The position numbers and the translations under genes are program-made. Below, in pieces: positions 9,966 through 19,572 of a stretch of 63,453 nt of DNA. Location: NCBI GenBank assembly GCA_017991835.1, contig JAGOPY010000016.1:1-63453 (forward strand), read 5' to 3'. This stretch comes from Bacteroidales bacterium. Its GTDB lineage: Bacteria; Bacteroidota; Bacteroidia; Bacteroidales; JAGOPY01. Numbering within the stretch: the first letter of the stretch is position 1; each line of letters opens with the position of its first letter. The notes below the pieces were generated by a model. That model did no database searches. It was not told the origin of the DNA and saw only the letters and a list, made by a program, of their open reading frames with translations.

Positions 9966-12596
9966 TCATATACTGATCCTGTATGTTAATTTCAAAAGAA
10001 AAACATTGTGAGGTTCGATGCTGAACAACCGGTCGATATCGGGGCCGAATTCGGGCTCGCCGCTGATATCATCGCCGATCCGCCCCTGCGACCATACCAG
10101 GTAAGCAGCCGAACCGGGGATATATTCCCATCTGATGACGAGATTGGAACGAAACTCGAACACTTTGAAATCGGGATTGGAAAAACTTAATGTTGATCCG
10201 CTTTCGGTCACCGAATATTCATTATTCACTTCATTATATGATATTTCATCATCCGTGAAAATGTGGAACCGGTCGTAATAATAGTCGGCCCGGGTGAAAG
10301 CATCCCGCTTGAATTCCGAATAGTTGCCGGCAAATACAAACGGCTGCCCCCAGTACTGAATGGTCAGGTCGGGGGTGATGCTGAGATTGATCCGGAGATT
10401 GGCCGACAGGATCTGGTTATCGATCCGGGCCATGATATAACGGTTTCCGGAGTTAGATTCAAGGGTTTCGACGTACTGGAGCCGGTCGTGGCCGGTTTCC
10501 CAGAACGGCGAGAGAGAGATCTGTAGAGAATTGACCGGTTTGTAGGTCAGCGCCAGTTCCAGGCGCAGTATCCGGGCATTGTCGTAATTTCCCTTGTGAT
10601 AAACAATCCCGGCGCCGGTCGTCAGTTTCTTCCGGGGATCGGTCTCCAGGAATCCCCACAGGGAAGCACCCCCCGGATTCTTTATAGCCGGCCCGCCACG
10701 CAGGTTGTACCGGTCGACCGAGCTGAAACCAATCTCAAATCCCGGCGAAAACGACCAGTAGTTTTTGAATTCAAGATTGCTGTTGCATTCAATACCCTGG
10801 TAAACATAATTGCCGCCGAAATCCCAGCCCGTATAATGATCGCCGCTGATATTCATCGACCTGAAAATACCAAACGGTTCCCAGATCCTGTAGTTGGCCC
10901 AGAGCACCTCCTGGATAATGTCGCCCTGCCTGAGGTACCCCATATCGTTCAATTCCAGCCCGGGCGAACGCCAGACGAACCTGGCCATGTACTGCCAGTG
11001 CCCGTTGCCCTGCTTCCCGATCTCGAATGCGCCCCCGGTGCCAGTCAAGGAAGTCCTGCCCGAATCCAGGTCCCGGTGATCATTGTCTGCCCTCTGAAAG
11101 TAATGAACCGGCAATGCCTGGATTTCGGTGATGGCTTCGGATTTGCCCGTGAGATGGCTGAAAGCGCTGTTCACCGCCACGTAATAGGTCCTGTCTTTCC
11201 AGTATTTTGTGAAATCCAGGCCTCCCGTGTAGGCCGAATAATTCATAAAATCAAGCAACGAATCATTGATGAACCGGTTGGTAGCTGTGACCATCCCGCC
11301 AAGGATCGCCTCCCCCTGGCTGAAATCCTTCTGAACGCGGGTATTGAAATAGCTGGTGAGCGGTTCGGCCGTGATCCGGGTTTCTTTACCACCACTGTAT
11401 TTTAATGCAAATTCCTGCTGGGTGACACTTTCCATTATACCGACCGACCACCCGTCGCGCGTTTTGCCCGACAATTTAAAAGCGCCCAGGATCGTAGAAT
11501 TCCGTGGCATTTTCAGGTATTCGTCATCTGTTGTCTCCGGACAATAATGGGGCGTCCTGCCGATCCTCCTGGAATAGAACAGGTTGTCTCTCCCCATCGA
11601 ACCATTGCCGCCGGTCAGTTTGAAGCTGTAGATGTTGCGTCCTTCTATAAAGAATGGCCTTTGCTCGGGATAGAATGTTTCAAAGGCAGTCAGGTTCACC
11701 ACCGACGGATCGGCTTCCACCTGTCCGAAATCGGGATTGATCGTGAAGTTCATCGTCAGGTCGTTCGTGATGGCGATCTTCCCGTCGACACCGGCATTGA
11801 ACCCGAAATCCCTGCCGTCGGCATACGGATTTCCGGACTCTTCCGGATAATTTTCCATGTTGCCCATGATGTAGGGTAACAGCTCCACTTCCCGCTTCGG
11901 GACGATGTTGGTCATGCCGGTCATGTTGCCGTAATGGCTCACCCAGCCGGGCGCATCGGCCGGGATGGGTTGCCATAACGACAATTCGTCGAGACGGTAA
12001 AGTATGCGTCCAACCTGCATTCCCCAGAAATAATCCTCTGCTTTGGCAAACCGGAGCTGTGTTAAGGGAATCTTCATTTCGGCCAGCCATCCCAGTGAAT
12101 CCGCAGAAGTTTTTACAAACCATACCGGGTCCCAGGTCTTGTCATCATCCCCATCATTGGAAATAATATAATCCTTCTTGACGCCTGCTGCATTGACCAT
12201 AAAAGAATATGCCGTACGCCGGTCGAAGTAGCTGTCGAACTGGAGGGCCACCACATCCCCTTCGGATTCGTCGCGACGGGTGAGCCGCTTTTCAACTTTT
12301 TCGGGCTCGGTGTCAAAGGCCCTGATCAATGCATATATAGCCTCATCGTCATAAATGATCCGGAATTCGGTAAGCTGCGAGGCCGGTTTTCCGTCAAATG
12401 GCCTTTGCTGGGTGAAGCCACCCTGCCATTCGGCCTCTTCCCAGGCCGGCTCATCGGCCCTCCCGTCGATTACCGGTGCGCTGCCCGAAATCCTGACTGC
12501 GCGGTATTCCCGCCTTTCCTGAGAGTAAGTTTTGTTTATCCCGGGAATACTCACCAGAAGAAAGATCATCAAGGCAGTCAGGCAGAACTTATTCAT
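9966..12596 (-). CDS. DUF5916 / carbohydrate-binding family 9-like outer-membrane protein
   Basis: This 876-residue protein has a signal peptide (about 1-25). An N-terminal CBM9-like sandwich follows at about 35-235 (APVIDGRADEPAWEEA; YAVNAAG-like region at about 145). A long DUF5916 part carries alternating aromatic strands and ends LKLTYRISI, which suggests an outer-membrane barrel. Proteins of this kind are widespread in Bacteroidota, but their function is not established. It overlaps permease copy 3 by 8 bp, so it is translationally linked with the ABC operon. By position it could be the outer-membrane partner of the export system; that is inference. Confidence 0.82.
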   Translation of the reverse strand: MNKFCLTALMIFLLVSIPGINKTYSQERREYRAVRISGSAPVIDGRADEPAWEEAEWQGGFTQQRPFDGKPASQLTEFRIIYDDEAIYALIRAFDTEPEKVEKRLTRRDESEGDVVALQFDSYFDRRTAYSFMVNAAGVKKDYIISNDGDDDKTWDPVWFVKTSADSLGWLAEMKIPLTQLRFAKAEDYFWGMQVGRILYRLDELSLWQPIPADAPGWVSHYGNMTGMTNIVPKREVELLPYIMGNMENYPEESGNPYADGRDFGFNAGVDGKIAITNDLTMNFTINPDFGQVEADPSVVNLTAFETFYPEQRPFFIEGRNIYSFKLTGGNGSMGRDNLFYSRRIGRTPHYCPETTDDEYLKMPRNSTILGAFKLSGKTRDGWSVGIMESVTQQEFALKYSGGKETRITAEPLTSYFNTRVQKDFSQGEAILGGMVTATNRFINDSLLDFMNYSAYTGGLDFTKYWKDRTYYVAVNSAFSHLTGKSEAITEIQALPVHYFQRADNDHRDLDSGRTSLTGTGGAFEIGKQGNGHWQYMARFVWRSPGLELNDMGYLRQGDIIQEVLWANYRIWEPFGIFRSMNISGDHYTGWDFGGNYVYQGIECNSNLEFKNYWSFSPGFEIGFSSVDRYNLRGGPAIKNPGGASLWGFLETDPRKKLTTGAGIVYHKGNYDNARILRLELALTYKPVNSLQISLSPFWETGHDRLQYVETLESNSGNRYIMARIDNQILSANLRINLSITPDLTIQYWGQPFVFAGNYSEFKRDAFTRADYYYDRFHIFTDDEISYNEVNNEYSVTESGSTLSFSNPDFKVFEFRSNLVIRWEYIPGSAAYLVWSQGRIGDDISGEPEFGPDIDRLFSIEPHNVFLLKLTYRISI

Positions 12597-15003
12597 ATTT
12601 CAGTGTTTCGACCGGGTTTATCAATGAGGCTTTCAATGCGCGGTACGAGATGATCAGCAGGGAGATGGCCAGGGCGAAGAAGCCGCTGAGCAAGAATACC
12701 CAGATGTTGAAAGGCACTCTTAAGGCGAACTGCTGCAGAAATAGCGAATCGACCAGGAAGTAGCTCACCGGCCACGCGATGACCATGGCGATGACTATGA
12801 GCCATGTAAATTCCCGCTGCAACAGCATCAGGATATCGAAAACCGATGCGCCCATCACTTTTCGTATCCCGATCTCTTTGGTCCTCTTCTCGGCCATGAA
12901 CGAAGCGAGGCCGAAAAGCCCCATCGCCGCCACGAAAAGGATCAGGAAAGTGAAGGCCACAGCCAGGTTGCCGAGGTTGCGCTCATCGTTGTACAATCTC
13001 TTCAGTTCATCCTTCAGCATAAAATAATCAAAAGGCTTCTCTTTTTCAAATTCGCTCCATTTCGATTCAATATAGCGGATCGCTTCGGCGTTGTTCTTAC
13101 CTGTTGTCCGGATGGCGGCGTACTTCATGAAGAAATTGATTTCCCATGCTTTTTCTTTCATATTCAGGATGAACGGACCGGCCGGCTCACGGAAAGAGGT
13201 CGGCTGGAAATCGCGGAACACGCCGACGATCTTCTCATCCCCGTTAAGGGAATGAAACCTTTTACCCAGCGCCTCATCATTGGAAGACCATCCCATGTGC
13301 TTTACCAGCGCTTCATTGACCAGCAGCGCCTGCTCGGGATCGGTCTTGTTTTCCCGGTTGTAATCCCTTCCCGCTACCAGTTCGATACCGAAGGTCTGCA
13401 GGAAATCATACCGGACCACCAGGGCGGGGAAGAAGCGCCATTCCTTCTCTTTCATCCCTTCAAACCAGAATTCATGCGTATTGTGCGATTCCCCGATGAT
13501 ATCGTCGAGGGCCGTTACGCTTTCGATATTCGGGTTTCGGATCAGTTCGTTACGGAAGGTCTCAAAATCCTTCGACACCTTGGTCTGGTTGATCCTGACC
13601 ATGATGATGTTTTCAGGATCGAAACCCATCTCGGCCTTACGCAGGAAGTTTACCTGGCGGAATATCATCATCGTACTCAGTATCAACCCGATGGAAATGG
13701 TAAACTGGAATACCACAAGGATTTTCCTGGGCAGACCGCTTCGGGAGTTGATGAACATGCCCGGTTTCAGAATGGCGATGGGCTTGAAAGATGACAGGAA
13801 CAGGGCGGGGTATGCGCCTGATAGCAGTCCAAGCAGCAACCATAGACCTGCAAGCCAGGCCAGGTTTACCGGGTCGGCCAGGTAGCCGGCCTGGATATCT
13901 TTTCCCGTGAGATCGTTGAAGGAGGGAAGGATAGCCTGGATCAGGATCAGGGCGAGAATGAAAGCGAGCAGGGTCATGGCCAGGGATTCGCCGAGGAACT
14001 GCCCGATCAGCCGCATCCGGTCGGCGCCGGTCACTTTGCGGATGCCGATCTCCCTGGCCCTCGAGCCGGCTGTGGCCGTTGCCAGGTTCATGAAGTTGAT
14101 CGCGGCGATCAGCAGCAGAAATACCGCAATGGCCGACAACACGACCACGTACATGTAATTGCTGTTGGGCCTGATCTCATAATCGATCCGGGAATGAAGA
14201 TGAATATCGGTCAGTTTTTGCAGGTACATCACGATGCTCTCCCGCTGGGCGTCGTAGTAGTATTTCTGGATGAACGCCGGGAATTTCTCCTCCAGCCGGG
14301 CCGGCTGTGCGCCTTCAGGCATCAGGATATACGTCCAGCAGGGATTCCACACCCAGGTCTGGGGCAGTCGGCCGTTGAACACCTTTTTCATGGTGCTGAG
14401 AGAAGCAATGAAATCGAACCGGAAATGGGTCTGGGATACCGGTTCTTTCACCACGCCGGTCACTTTCAACGGCAGGTTGACTTCATACTTCAGTATTTTC
14501 CCGTAAGGATCTTCACCGGGGAAATATTTCTCCGCCATCTTTTCCGTAATAACAACCGAATGAGGCTCCAGGAGCGCCGTAGCAGGATCCCCTTTGACAA
14601 ACTCCTGTGAGAAGATTTCAAAGAAACTCGAATCGGCAAAATAGAAGCGGCTTTCACTGAATTTATTTCCTTCATATTCCACCAGGCTGCGGTCCGACTG
14701 AAAATTGAAGATCCTGACGACATTTTCCACCAGATCGGGATACTCTTCTTTCAGTGTATAGGCTACCGGAAAAGGCATGCTGGCCGAATTCTCGCCAACG
14801 CCGCCGAAGTCATAGATCATGCAGACGCGGGCAATCCGGTCGGAGTTCCGGTAATGGCGGTCGAAGCTCAGTTCATCCTTCACATAAAGCATGATAAGGA
14901 TGAAACTCGTAAGGCCGATCGCAAGCCCGAGAAGGTTGATAATAGTGTAAACCCTTCGCTTGACGAAGCCCCGTAGCAATATCCTGATGAAATTGTTAAG
15001 CAT
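12589..15003 (-). CDS. ABC transporter permease, MacB/FtsX type (copy 3)
   Basis: This 804-residue permease has an N-terminal helix (about 18-42), a MacB periplasmic domain and two FtsX modules with AREIGIRKVTGA (about 318) and TKEIGIRKVMGAS (about 710). It ends NPVETLKYE, unlike the NPVDAVKWE end of copies 1 and 2, so it is the more diverged copy. Its start overlaps the small gene 14996-15259 by 8 bp and its stop overlaps the DUF5916 start by 8 bp. Tight overlaps on both sides support one transcript. Confidence 0.88.
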   Translation of the reverse strand: MLNNFIRILLRGFVKRRVYTIINLLGLAIGLTSFILIMLYVKDELSFDRHYRNSDRIARVCMIYDFGGVGENSASMPFPVAYTLKEEYPDLVENVVRIFNFQSDRSLVEYEGNKFSESRFYFADSSFFEIFSQEFVKGDPATALLEPHSVVITEKMAEKYFPGEDPYGKILKYEVNLPLKVTGVVKEPVSQTHFRFDFIASLSTMKKVFNGRLPQTWVWNPCWTYILMPEGAQPARLEEKFPAFIQKYYYDAQRESIVMYLQKLTDIHLHSRIDYEIRPNSNYMYVVVLSAIAVFLLLIAAINFMNLATATAGSRAREIGIRKVTGADRMRLIGQFLGESLAMTLLAFILALILIQAILPSFNDLTGKDIQAGYLADPVNLAWLAGLWLLLGLLSGAYPALFLSSFKPIAILKPGMFINSRSGLPRKILVVFQFTISIGLILSTMMIFRQVNFLRKAEMGFDPENIIMVRINQTKVSKDFETFRNELIRNPNIESVTALDDIIGESHNTHEFWFEGMKEKEWRFFPALVVRYDFLQTFGIELVAGRDYNRENKTDPEQALLVNEALVKHMGWSSNDEALGKRFHSLNGDEKIVGVFRDFQPTSFREPAGPFILNMKEKAWEINFFMKYAAIRTTGKNNAEAIRYIESKWSEFEKEKPFDYFMLKDELKRLYNDERNLGNLAVAFTFLILFVAAMGLFGLASFMAEKRTKEIGIRKVMGASVFDILMLLQREFTWLIVIAMVIAWPVSYFLVDSLFLQQFALRVPFNIWVFLLSGFFALAISLLIISYRALKASLINPVETLKYE

Positions 15004-15259
15004 CGACTTTCCTTCTGAACATCAGCGGTACGTTCTCTCCCTGCGGTGCGCCGATCTCCATCAGTTCCCAGTCTTTTTCATGTTCGGCGATCTTGTGTTT
15101 CAGAACGGTGACTTTATCTTTCGGCGGAACGCCTTCCGCCTCGAAATTGACCAGTTCTACCCTGTAATGGATGACCTTTTTCCGGCCATTGATCGTGACT
15201 TCGATCTCTACGTTCTGTTCCGGCTCAAAGTCGGGAACAATAATGACAATTTCGCGCAT
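14996..15259 (-). CDS. Small conserved-looking protein of the ABC export operon
   Basis: This 87-residue protein has no signal peptide or membrane segment. It is rich in beta-forming and charged residues (MREIVIIVPDFEPE; INGRKKVIHYRVELVNFEAE) and looks like a small beta-sandwich cytoplasmic protein. It overlaps the start of permease copy 3 by 8 bp, which suggests coupled translation and a role in the same process. I do not recognise the family and assign no function. Confidence 0.65.
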   Translation of the reverse strand: MREIVIIVPDFEPEQNVEIEVTINGRKKVIHYRVELVNFEAEGVPPKDKVTVLKHKIAEHEKDWELMEIGAPQGENVPLMFRRKVDA

Positions 15260-15293
15260 AAAGAAGAGTTTTTCAGGTTTCAGGATTCCGGGT

Positions 15294-15379
15294 TCAATTG
15301 TTCAATTGTTCTATTGTTAAATTGTTAAACTGTTAAATTGATGACCAACGCCTCACGACCGCCAACTGCCAACTGCCTG
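15294..15379. repeat. Short-word tandem repeats after the HlyD gene
   Basis: Two arrays lie between the HlyD gene and the small gene. One has an 8-bp period (TTGTTAAA with variants, 15294-15340). The other has a 7-bp period (GCCAACT, 15361-15379) and reaches within a few bases of the HlyD stop. Confidence 0.65.
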
Positions 15380-15380
15380 C

Positions 15381-16631
15381 TCATCTGAGCACCAGCTTAT
15401 CCTTCTCCCCGAACGAATCATACGACGACACGATCACCTCTTCGCCGGCTTCCAGTCCTTCGAGTACCTCGTAGAACCGGGTATTTTGCCTTCCGAGTTT
15501 AATATTTCTTTTCACGGCATATTTTCCCGAAGGATCCACGACATAGACCCAGTTGCCGCCGGTTTGCTGGAAGAAGCCACCCCGTTTCAGGATGAGCGCC
15601 TCGGTCGGGGTGCTGAACTGCAACCGCATCTGGATCGTCTGACCCCGCTTGATGTTGTTAGGGACCTCGTCCCGGAACATCATATCGACCTGGAAAGCCC
15701 CGCCTGTCACCCCGGTGTAAATCTTATATACGTAGAGCTGATACGTTTTTCCGCCAAAATCAAGCTCTGCTTCCTGCCCGGGCACAACGCGCGACACATA
15801 CCGCTCATCGATATTCGCCCGCATCTTGTAGCCGTCCATGATATCGATCTGGCCGAGCCGTTCTCCCGCCGACCGGGTTTCGCCGATTTCCACATTGAAG
15901 GAAGAGAGCACACCATCGGCCGGGGCGAGGACCAGCAGCCGTTCCATATTGCTCTGCAACAGGGCAAGGTTGGTTTTCATCCGGTCGACTGAGGCTGCGA
16001 TCTGCCGTTTCTGGTCTTCTGCTGAGATCGAATCGAGGCGCTGCAGCTCAAGGCTGATATTCAATTGTTTGCTCGAAAAATCAAAATCGCGTTTGGCGTC
16101 TTCATATTCTTTCAGGGTATAAACACCTTCGTTATAAAGTTTCTTTGCACGCTCAAACTCGGTGGTCACCTGGTCGATCTGGTAGAGGAGGTTGGTGATC
16201 TCCCGCTGCCGGATGTATTTGTTCTGTTCCAGGGCAATCCGTGAATTCTGCAGGTTGTTGATGGCATCGTACATCCGCGTCTCCTGGTCCATGTAGCTAA
16301 GCTGCATGTTCGCATTGCTCAGCTTCAGGATCATATCCCCTGCTTTCACTTCAGCGCCGTCTTCCACGTATTTCGTCTCAACCGTACCACCCAGCACCGC
16401 ATCGATGTAAATCGTTGTTTTCGGTAAAACAATACCATCAACAGGGATGAACTCCTGGAAATTGCTTAAAGCGACTTTATCGGTCGTGATCTGGGTTTTA
16501 TCGATAGTGAGGCGGCTGGAACGGTCTCTGAGCAGGAAAATGTAGATGAGGAATATTGCAAAAACTAAAATGGCAGTGTATTGAAGAATCTTTTTAACAG
16601 TCCATTTTTTCTTTTCAATGATTCGGTCCAT
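15381..16631 (-). CDS. HlyD/MacA-type periplasmic adaptor protein
   Basis: With the start at 16631 (MDRIIEKKKWTV) the protein is 416 residues. It has one membrane anchor (about 14-34), a first half-lipoyl strand set (DAVLGGTVETKYVEDG), a long coiled-coil hairpin (about 110-220), the second lipoyl half (VLAPADGVLSSF) and beta-barrel parts. Adaptors of this family bridge an inner-membrane pump to the outer membrane. An in-frame upstream ATG at 16676 exists, but it lies inside a sigma54-like promoter sequence, so I prefer the downstream start. It is the first gene of the ABC export operon and diverges from the response-regulator gene. Confidence 0.87.
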   Translation of the reverse strand: MDRIIEKKKWTVKKILQYTAILVFAIFLIYIFLLRDRSSRLTIDKTQITTDKVALSNFQEFIPVDGIVLPKTTIYIDAVLGGTVETKYVEDGAEVKAGDMILKLSNANMQLSYMDQETRMYDAINNLQNSRIALEQNKYIRQREITNLLYQIDQVTTEFERAKKLYNEGVYTLKEYEDAKRDFDFSSKQLNISLELQRLDSISAEDQKRQIAASVDRMKTNLALLQSNMERLLVLAPADGVLSSFNVEIGETRSAGERLGQIDIMDGYKMRANIDERYVSRVVPGQEAELDFGGKTYQLYVYKIYTGVTGGAFQVDMMFRDEVPNNIKRGQTIQMRLQFSTPTEALILKRGGFFQQTGGNWVYVVDPSGKYAVKRNIKLGRQNTRFYEVLEGLEAGEEVIVSSYDSFGEKDKLVLR

Positions 16632-16659
16632 GTAGTCTGGTTTTGGGGTAAGCGGCATG

Positions 16660-16675
16660 AACCAAATTCGTGCCA
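16660..16675 (-). promoter_or_regulatory. Candidate sigma54 (-24/-12) promoter for the HlyD-ABC operon
   Basis: Read on the minus strand, TGGCACGAATTTGGTT matches the sigma54 -24 element TGGCACG exactly. At the right spacing it has a weaker -12 element (TGGT in place of TTGC). The predicted transcript start falls about 18 bases before the ATG at 16631. The divergent gene encodes a sigma54-type activator, which supports the reading. Confidence 0.5.
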
Positions 16676-16740
16676 CTAAAAATACGATGCTGATTTACAG
16701 ATTCGTAAAACAGGTAATTTTATTAGATGTGTTCAAATTC

Positions 16741-16782
16741 GTTCACTTTTTTGTACACTGGTGAACATTATTTATAATTTTA
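16741..16782 (+). promoter_or_regulatory. Putative promoter and GTTCAC/GTGAAC palindrome of the regulator gene
   Basis: A TTG (16751) is spaced 21 bases from TAATTTTA (16775-16782), close to the Bacteroidota promoter pattern. A GTTCAC (16741-16746) and GTGAAC (16761-16766) inverted repeat overlaps it and could be an operator. Both are short matches and tentative. Confidence 0.35.
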
Positions 16783-16810
16783 TGCCTTCATAATGAGGGA
16801 TTATTGACCT

Positions 16811-18202
16811 ATGAACGAAACCGAAGAAAAAATCAAAGCCCGGATCCTGATTGTGGATGACGACAAGGACGTATTGCTGGCCGCCCGGCTGTTCCTGAAA
16901 CAGCACGTGGAAGTGGTACATACGGAGGAAAATCCGGAAAACCTGCCGAATCTCATCAACAGCGAGAATTACGACATGGTGCTGCTCGACATGAATTTCG
17001 CCCCCGACGCCACCAGCGGAAAAGAGGGATTTTACTGGCTCAACAAGATACTCGGGATCGATCCGTCGATCGTGGTGATCCTGATCACCGGGTATGGCGA
17101 TATCGAGCTGGCGGTCCAGGGGATCAAGGAAGGGGCGACGAATTTCCTCCTCAAACCCTGGGAGAACAGGAAGCTGCTGGCCACTATCAAAACATCCATG
17201 CAGTTGCGTCAGTCCAAGGTCGAACTGCAGGATCTGCGCACCAAGCAGAAAGTGCTGATGGCCGACCAGAACCAGCCCTATGAAACGATCATCGGCACTT
17301 CGCAGGCAATGCAAAAGGTGCTCCTGCAGGCGCAAAAAGTTGCGGTGACCGAAGCAAATGTGCTGATCCTGGGGGAGAACGGAACAGGTAAGGAGCTGAT
17401 CGCCAGGGCGATCCACCGCGCCTCCGCCAGGGCCGGCGAAGTTTTTATCAGCGTTGATCTCGGTGCGATCAGCGAGTCGTTGTTTGAGAGCGAACTCTTC
17501 GGCTTCAAGAAAGGGGCTTTCACCGATGCCAAGGAAGACCGCCCCGGAAGGTTCGAAGCGGCCCACAAAGGCACTATATTTCTCGACGAGATCGGCAACC
17601 TGTCGCTGGCCCTGCAATCGAAGCTGCTGAGCGTTTTGCAGAACCGCAACGTCGTCAGGCTCGGCACCAACAAGGAGATCCCGATCGACGTCAGGCTGGT
17701 GTGTGCCACCAACATGCCATTGTACCAGATGGTGAAGGAGGGGAAATTCCGCCAGGACCTGCTGTACCGCATCAATACGGTCGAAGTTCATGTGCCGGCC
17801 CTGCGCGAGCGGCTGGATGACATCCCGCTGCTGATCGACCATTTCCTCGAAATCTACTGTAAAAAATATAAGATCACCCAAAAGCGGGTCGCGGAGGATA
17901 CGCTGGCCCGGCTGAAAAAGCACGACTGGCCCGGGAATATCCGCGAATTGCAGCATTCGGTCGAAAGAGCAGTCATCATGAGCGATTCCGGCATCCTCCA
18001 GCCGCATGATTTTTTCATCACCGGTAAAGAAGAGGATAAAAGCGATGCCATCGACCTGAACAACCTGAACCTGGAAGAAGCCGAACGGATGCTCGTCAGG
18101 AAAGTAGTCGACAAGCACGGGGGCAATATCAGCAAAGCCGCAAAAGAACTGGGGCTGACACGCGCATCTTTGTACAGAAGAATCGAAAAATATGGTCTTT
18201 AG
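16811..18202 (+). CDS. Sigma54-dependent response regulator (NtrC family)
   Basis: This 463-residue protein has an N-terminal receiver (about 12-130; LIVDDDKD, phospho-acceptor Asp in VLLDMNF, LKPW), a sigma54 AAA+ domain (about 148-375) and a Fis-type helix-turn-helix (about 425-463; NISKAAKELGLTRASLYRR). Walker A is GENGTGKE and Walker B is TIFLDEIG. The sigma54 contact loop reads GAFTDA instead of GAFTGA. It probably activates the divergent HlyD-ABC operon in response to its kinase. The kinase gene starts before this stop (11-bp overlap), so the pair is co-translated. Confidence 0.93.
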   Translation: MNETEEKIKARILIVDDDKDVLLAARLFLKQHVEVVHTEENPENLPNLINSENYDMVLLDMNFAPDATSGKEGFYWLNKILGIDPSIVVILITGYGDIELAVQGIKEGATNFLLKPWENRKLLATIKTSMQLRQSKVELQDLRTKQKVLMADQNQPYETIIGTSQAMQKVLLQAQKVAVTEANVLILGENGTGKELIARAIHRASARAGEVFISVDLGAISESLFESELFGFKKGAFTDAKEDRPGRFEAAHKGTIFLDEIGNLSLALQSKLLSVLQNRNVVRLGTNKEIPIDVRLVCATNMPLYQMVKEGKFRQDLLYRINTVEVHVPALRERLDDIPLLIDHFLEIYCKKYKITQKRVAEDTLARLKKHDWPGNIRELQHSVERAVIMSDSGILQPHDFFITGKEEDKSDAIDLNNLNLEEAERMLVRKVVDKHGGNISKAAKELGLTRASLYRRIEKYGL

Positions 18203-19547
18203 CCGCTTCCGGACCGCCATCGCCCTGCGGGTCATCCTGATGGCCCTGACCCTGCTGGCCTTTTTCTTCCTGCTGGAAATACCCCGGTATAAATTCACGG
18301 GTATCATCCTCGGACTGCTGTTCATCCTGGAAGTGATATTGCTGGTTCGTTTTGTGGAACGGACAAACCGAAAACTTACCAGGTTTTTCGAAAGCATCCG
18401 CTACGCCGACTTTTCCAGCTCCTTCTCCGATCCCGGGCTTGGCAAGAGTTTTGAGGACCTGTCCAGGGAGTTTAACCAGGTCATCGAAGCTTTCCGGAAA
18501 TACAGGACCGAAAAAGAGGAGCATTTCAATTACCTGCAGACGGTGATCCAGCATGTGCCTATCGGTATCATCGTTTTTCAGCATGACGGAAAAGTGGAGG
18601 TGTTTAACAACGCCATGTCGAAGATATTGAAAGTCAGAAACATCCGGTTTGTTTCGGATTTAAAAAAGATAAAGGATGATCTTCCCTCTACGCTTCTAAA
18701 CCTGAAACCGGGCGATAATACCCTGTACAAGGTTTTTTCCAGTGACGAGCTGCTCCAGATTGCGATGAACGCTACCGGGTTCCGCATGAGGAACGAGGAT
18801 TACATGCTGGTTTCGATGCAGAACATCAGCGCCGAACTGGAGGAAAAAGAGATCGAGTCGTGGCAGAAACTGATCCGGGTGCTTACACATGAGATCATGA
18901 ACTCGATCACGCCGATCACTTCGCTGGCGTCGACAGTTCACGATATGACGGTCAGACGGGAGGGCGGTAAGATCAAAAGAAATGAAATGGATGATGAAGA
19001 CCTGGAGAGCTTTGATGCTGCCCTTACCACCATTCAGAACCGGAGCCAGGGGCTTTTGAACTTCGTGCAGGTTTACCGCGACCTGACCCGCATTCCCAAG
19101 CCCAATTTCCGCTACTTCCGTGTGCAGGAGCTGTTCGACCGGTGCAGCCTGCTGCTGAAGCCGAAGCTGGATGAACTCGGCATCGGGTGCACGGTGCGTG
19201 TATTTCCTCCCGACCTGATGATCACGGCCGATCCCGACCTGATCGACCAGGTGATCATCAACCTGATGCTGAATGCCATCGACGCCGTGAAAGAAGCCGG
19301 AAACCCTGCCATCACCGTGCTGGCGACCATCAACAGTTCCAACCGGGTGATCATCGATATTACCGATAACGGTTGCGGGATCAAGCCCGATATCATGGAC
19401 AAGATCTTCATGCCTTTCTTTACCTCCAAAAAACACGGGAACGGGATCGGGCTGAGCCTGTCGCGCCAGATCATGCACCTGCACAAAGGGAGCATCCTGT
19501 TCAAATCCAAACCCGACGAAGGGACGGTGTTCACGCTGGTGTTCTGA
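18192..19547 (+). CDS. Membrane sensor histidine kinase
   Basis: This 451-residue kinase has two N-terminal membrane helices (about 9-28 and 36-53) with almost no periplasmic loop. A PAS-like region (about 115-215; HVPIGIIVFQHDG) is followed by an H-box (LTHEIMNSITPI, His at about 236) and an ATPase domain (N-box NLMLNAIDAV, G1 DITDNGCGI, G2 GNGIGLSLS). The small loop suggests it senses membrane or cytoplasmic signals, such as envelope stress, rather than a periplasmic ligand. It overlaps the regulator gene by 11 bp and is its evident partner. Confidence 0.92.
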   Translation: MVFSRFRTAIALRVILMALTLLAFFFLLEIPRYKFTGIILGLLFILEVILLVRFVERTNRKLTRFFESIRYADFSSSFSDPGLGKSFEDLSREFNQVIEAFRKYRTEKEEHFNYLQTVIQHVPIGIIVFQHDGKVEVFNNAMSKILKVRNIRFVSDLKKIKDDLPSTLLNLKPGDNTLYKVFSSDELLQIAMNATGFRMRNEDYMLVSMQNISAELEEKEIESWQKLIRVLTHEIMNSITPITSLASTVHDMTVRREGGKIKRNEMDDEDLESFDAALTTIQNRSQGLLNFVQVYRDLTRIPKPNFRYFRVQELFDRCSLLLKPKLDELGIGCTVRVFPPDLMITADPDLIDQVIINLMLNAIDAVKEAGNPAITVLATINSSNRVIIDITDNGCGIKPDIMDKIFMPFFTSKKHGNGIGLSLSRQIMHLHKGSILFKSKPDEGTVFTLVF

Positions 19548-19572
19548 TTTTTTAGAACGGAACGTCATCCTG

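Noticed and set aside
16772..18397. Long open frame antisense to the sigma54 regulator (541 codons) and similar long antisense frames over radA and the flippase gene
   Set aside because: Composition follows from the codon pattern of the real gene on the other strand. No domain, start signal or context supports them.
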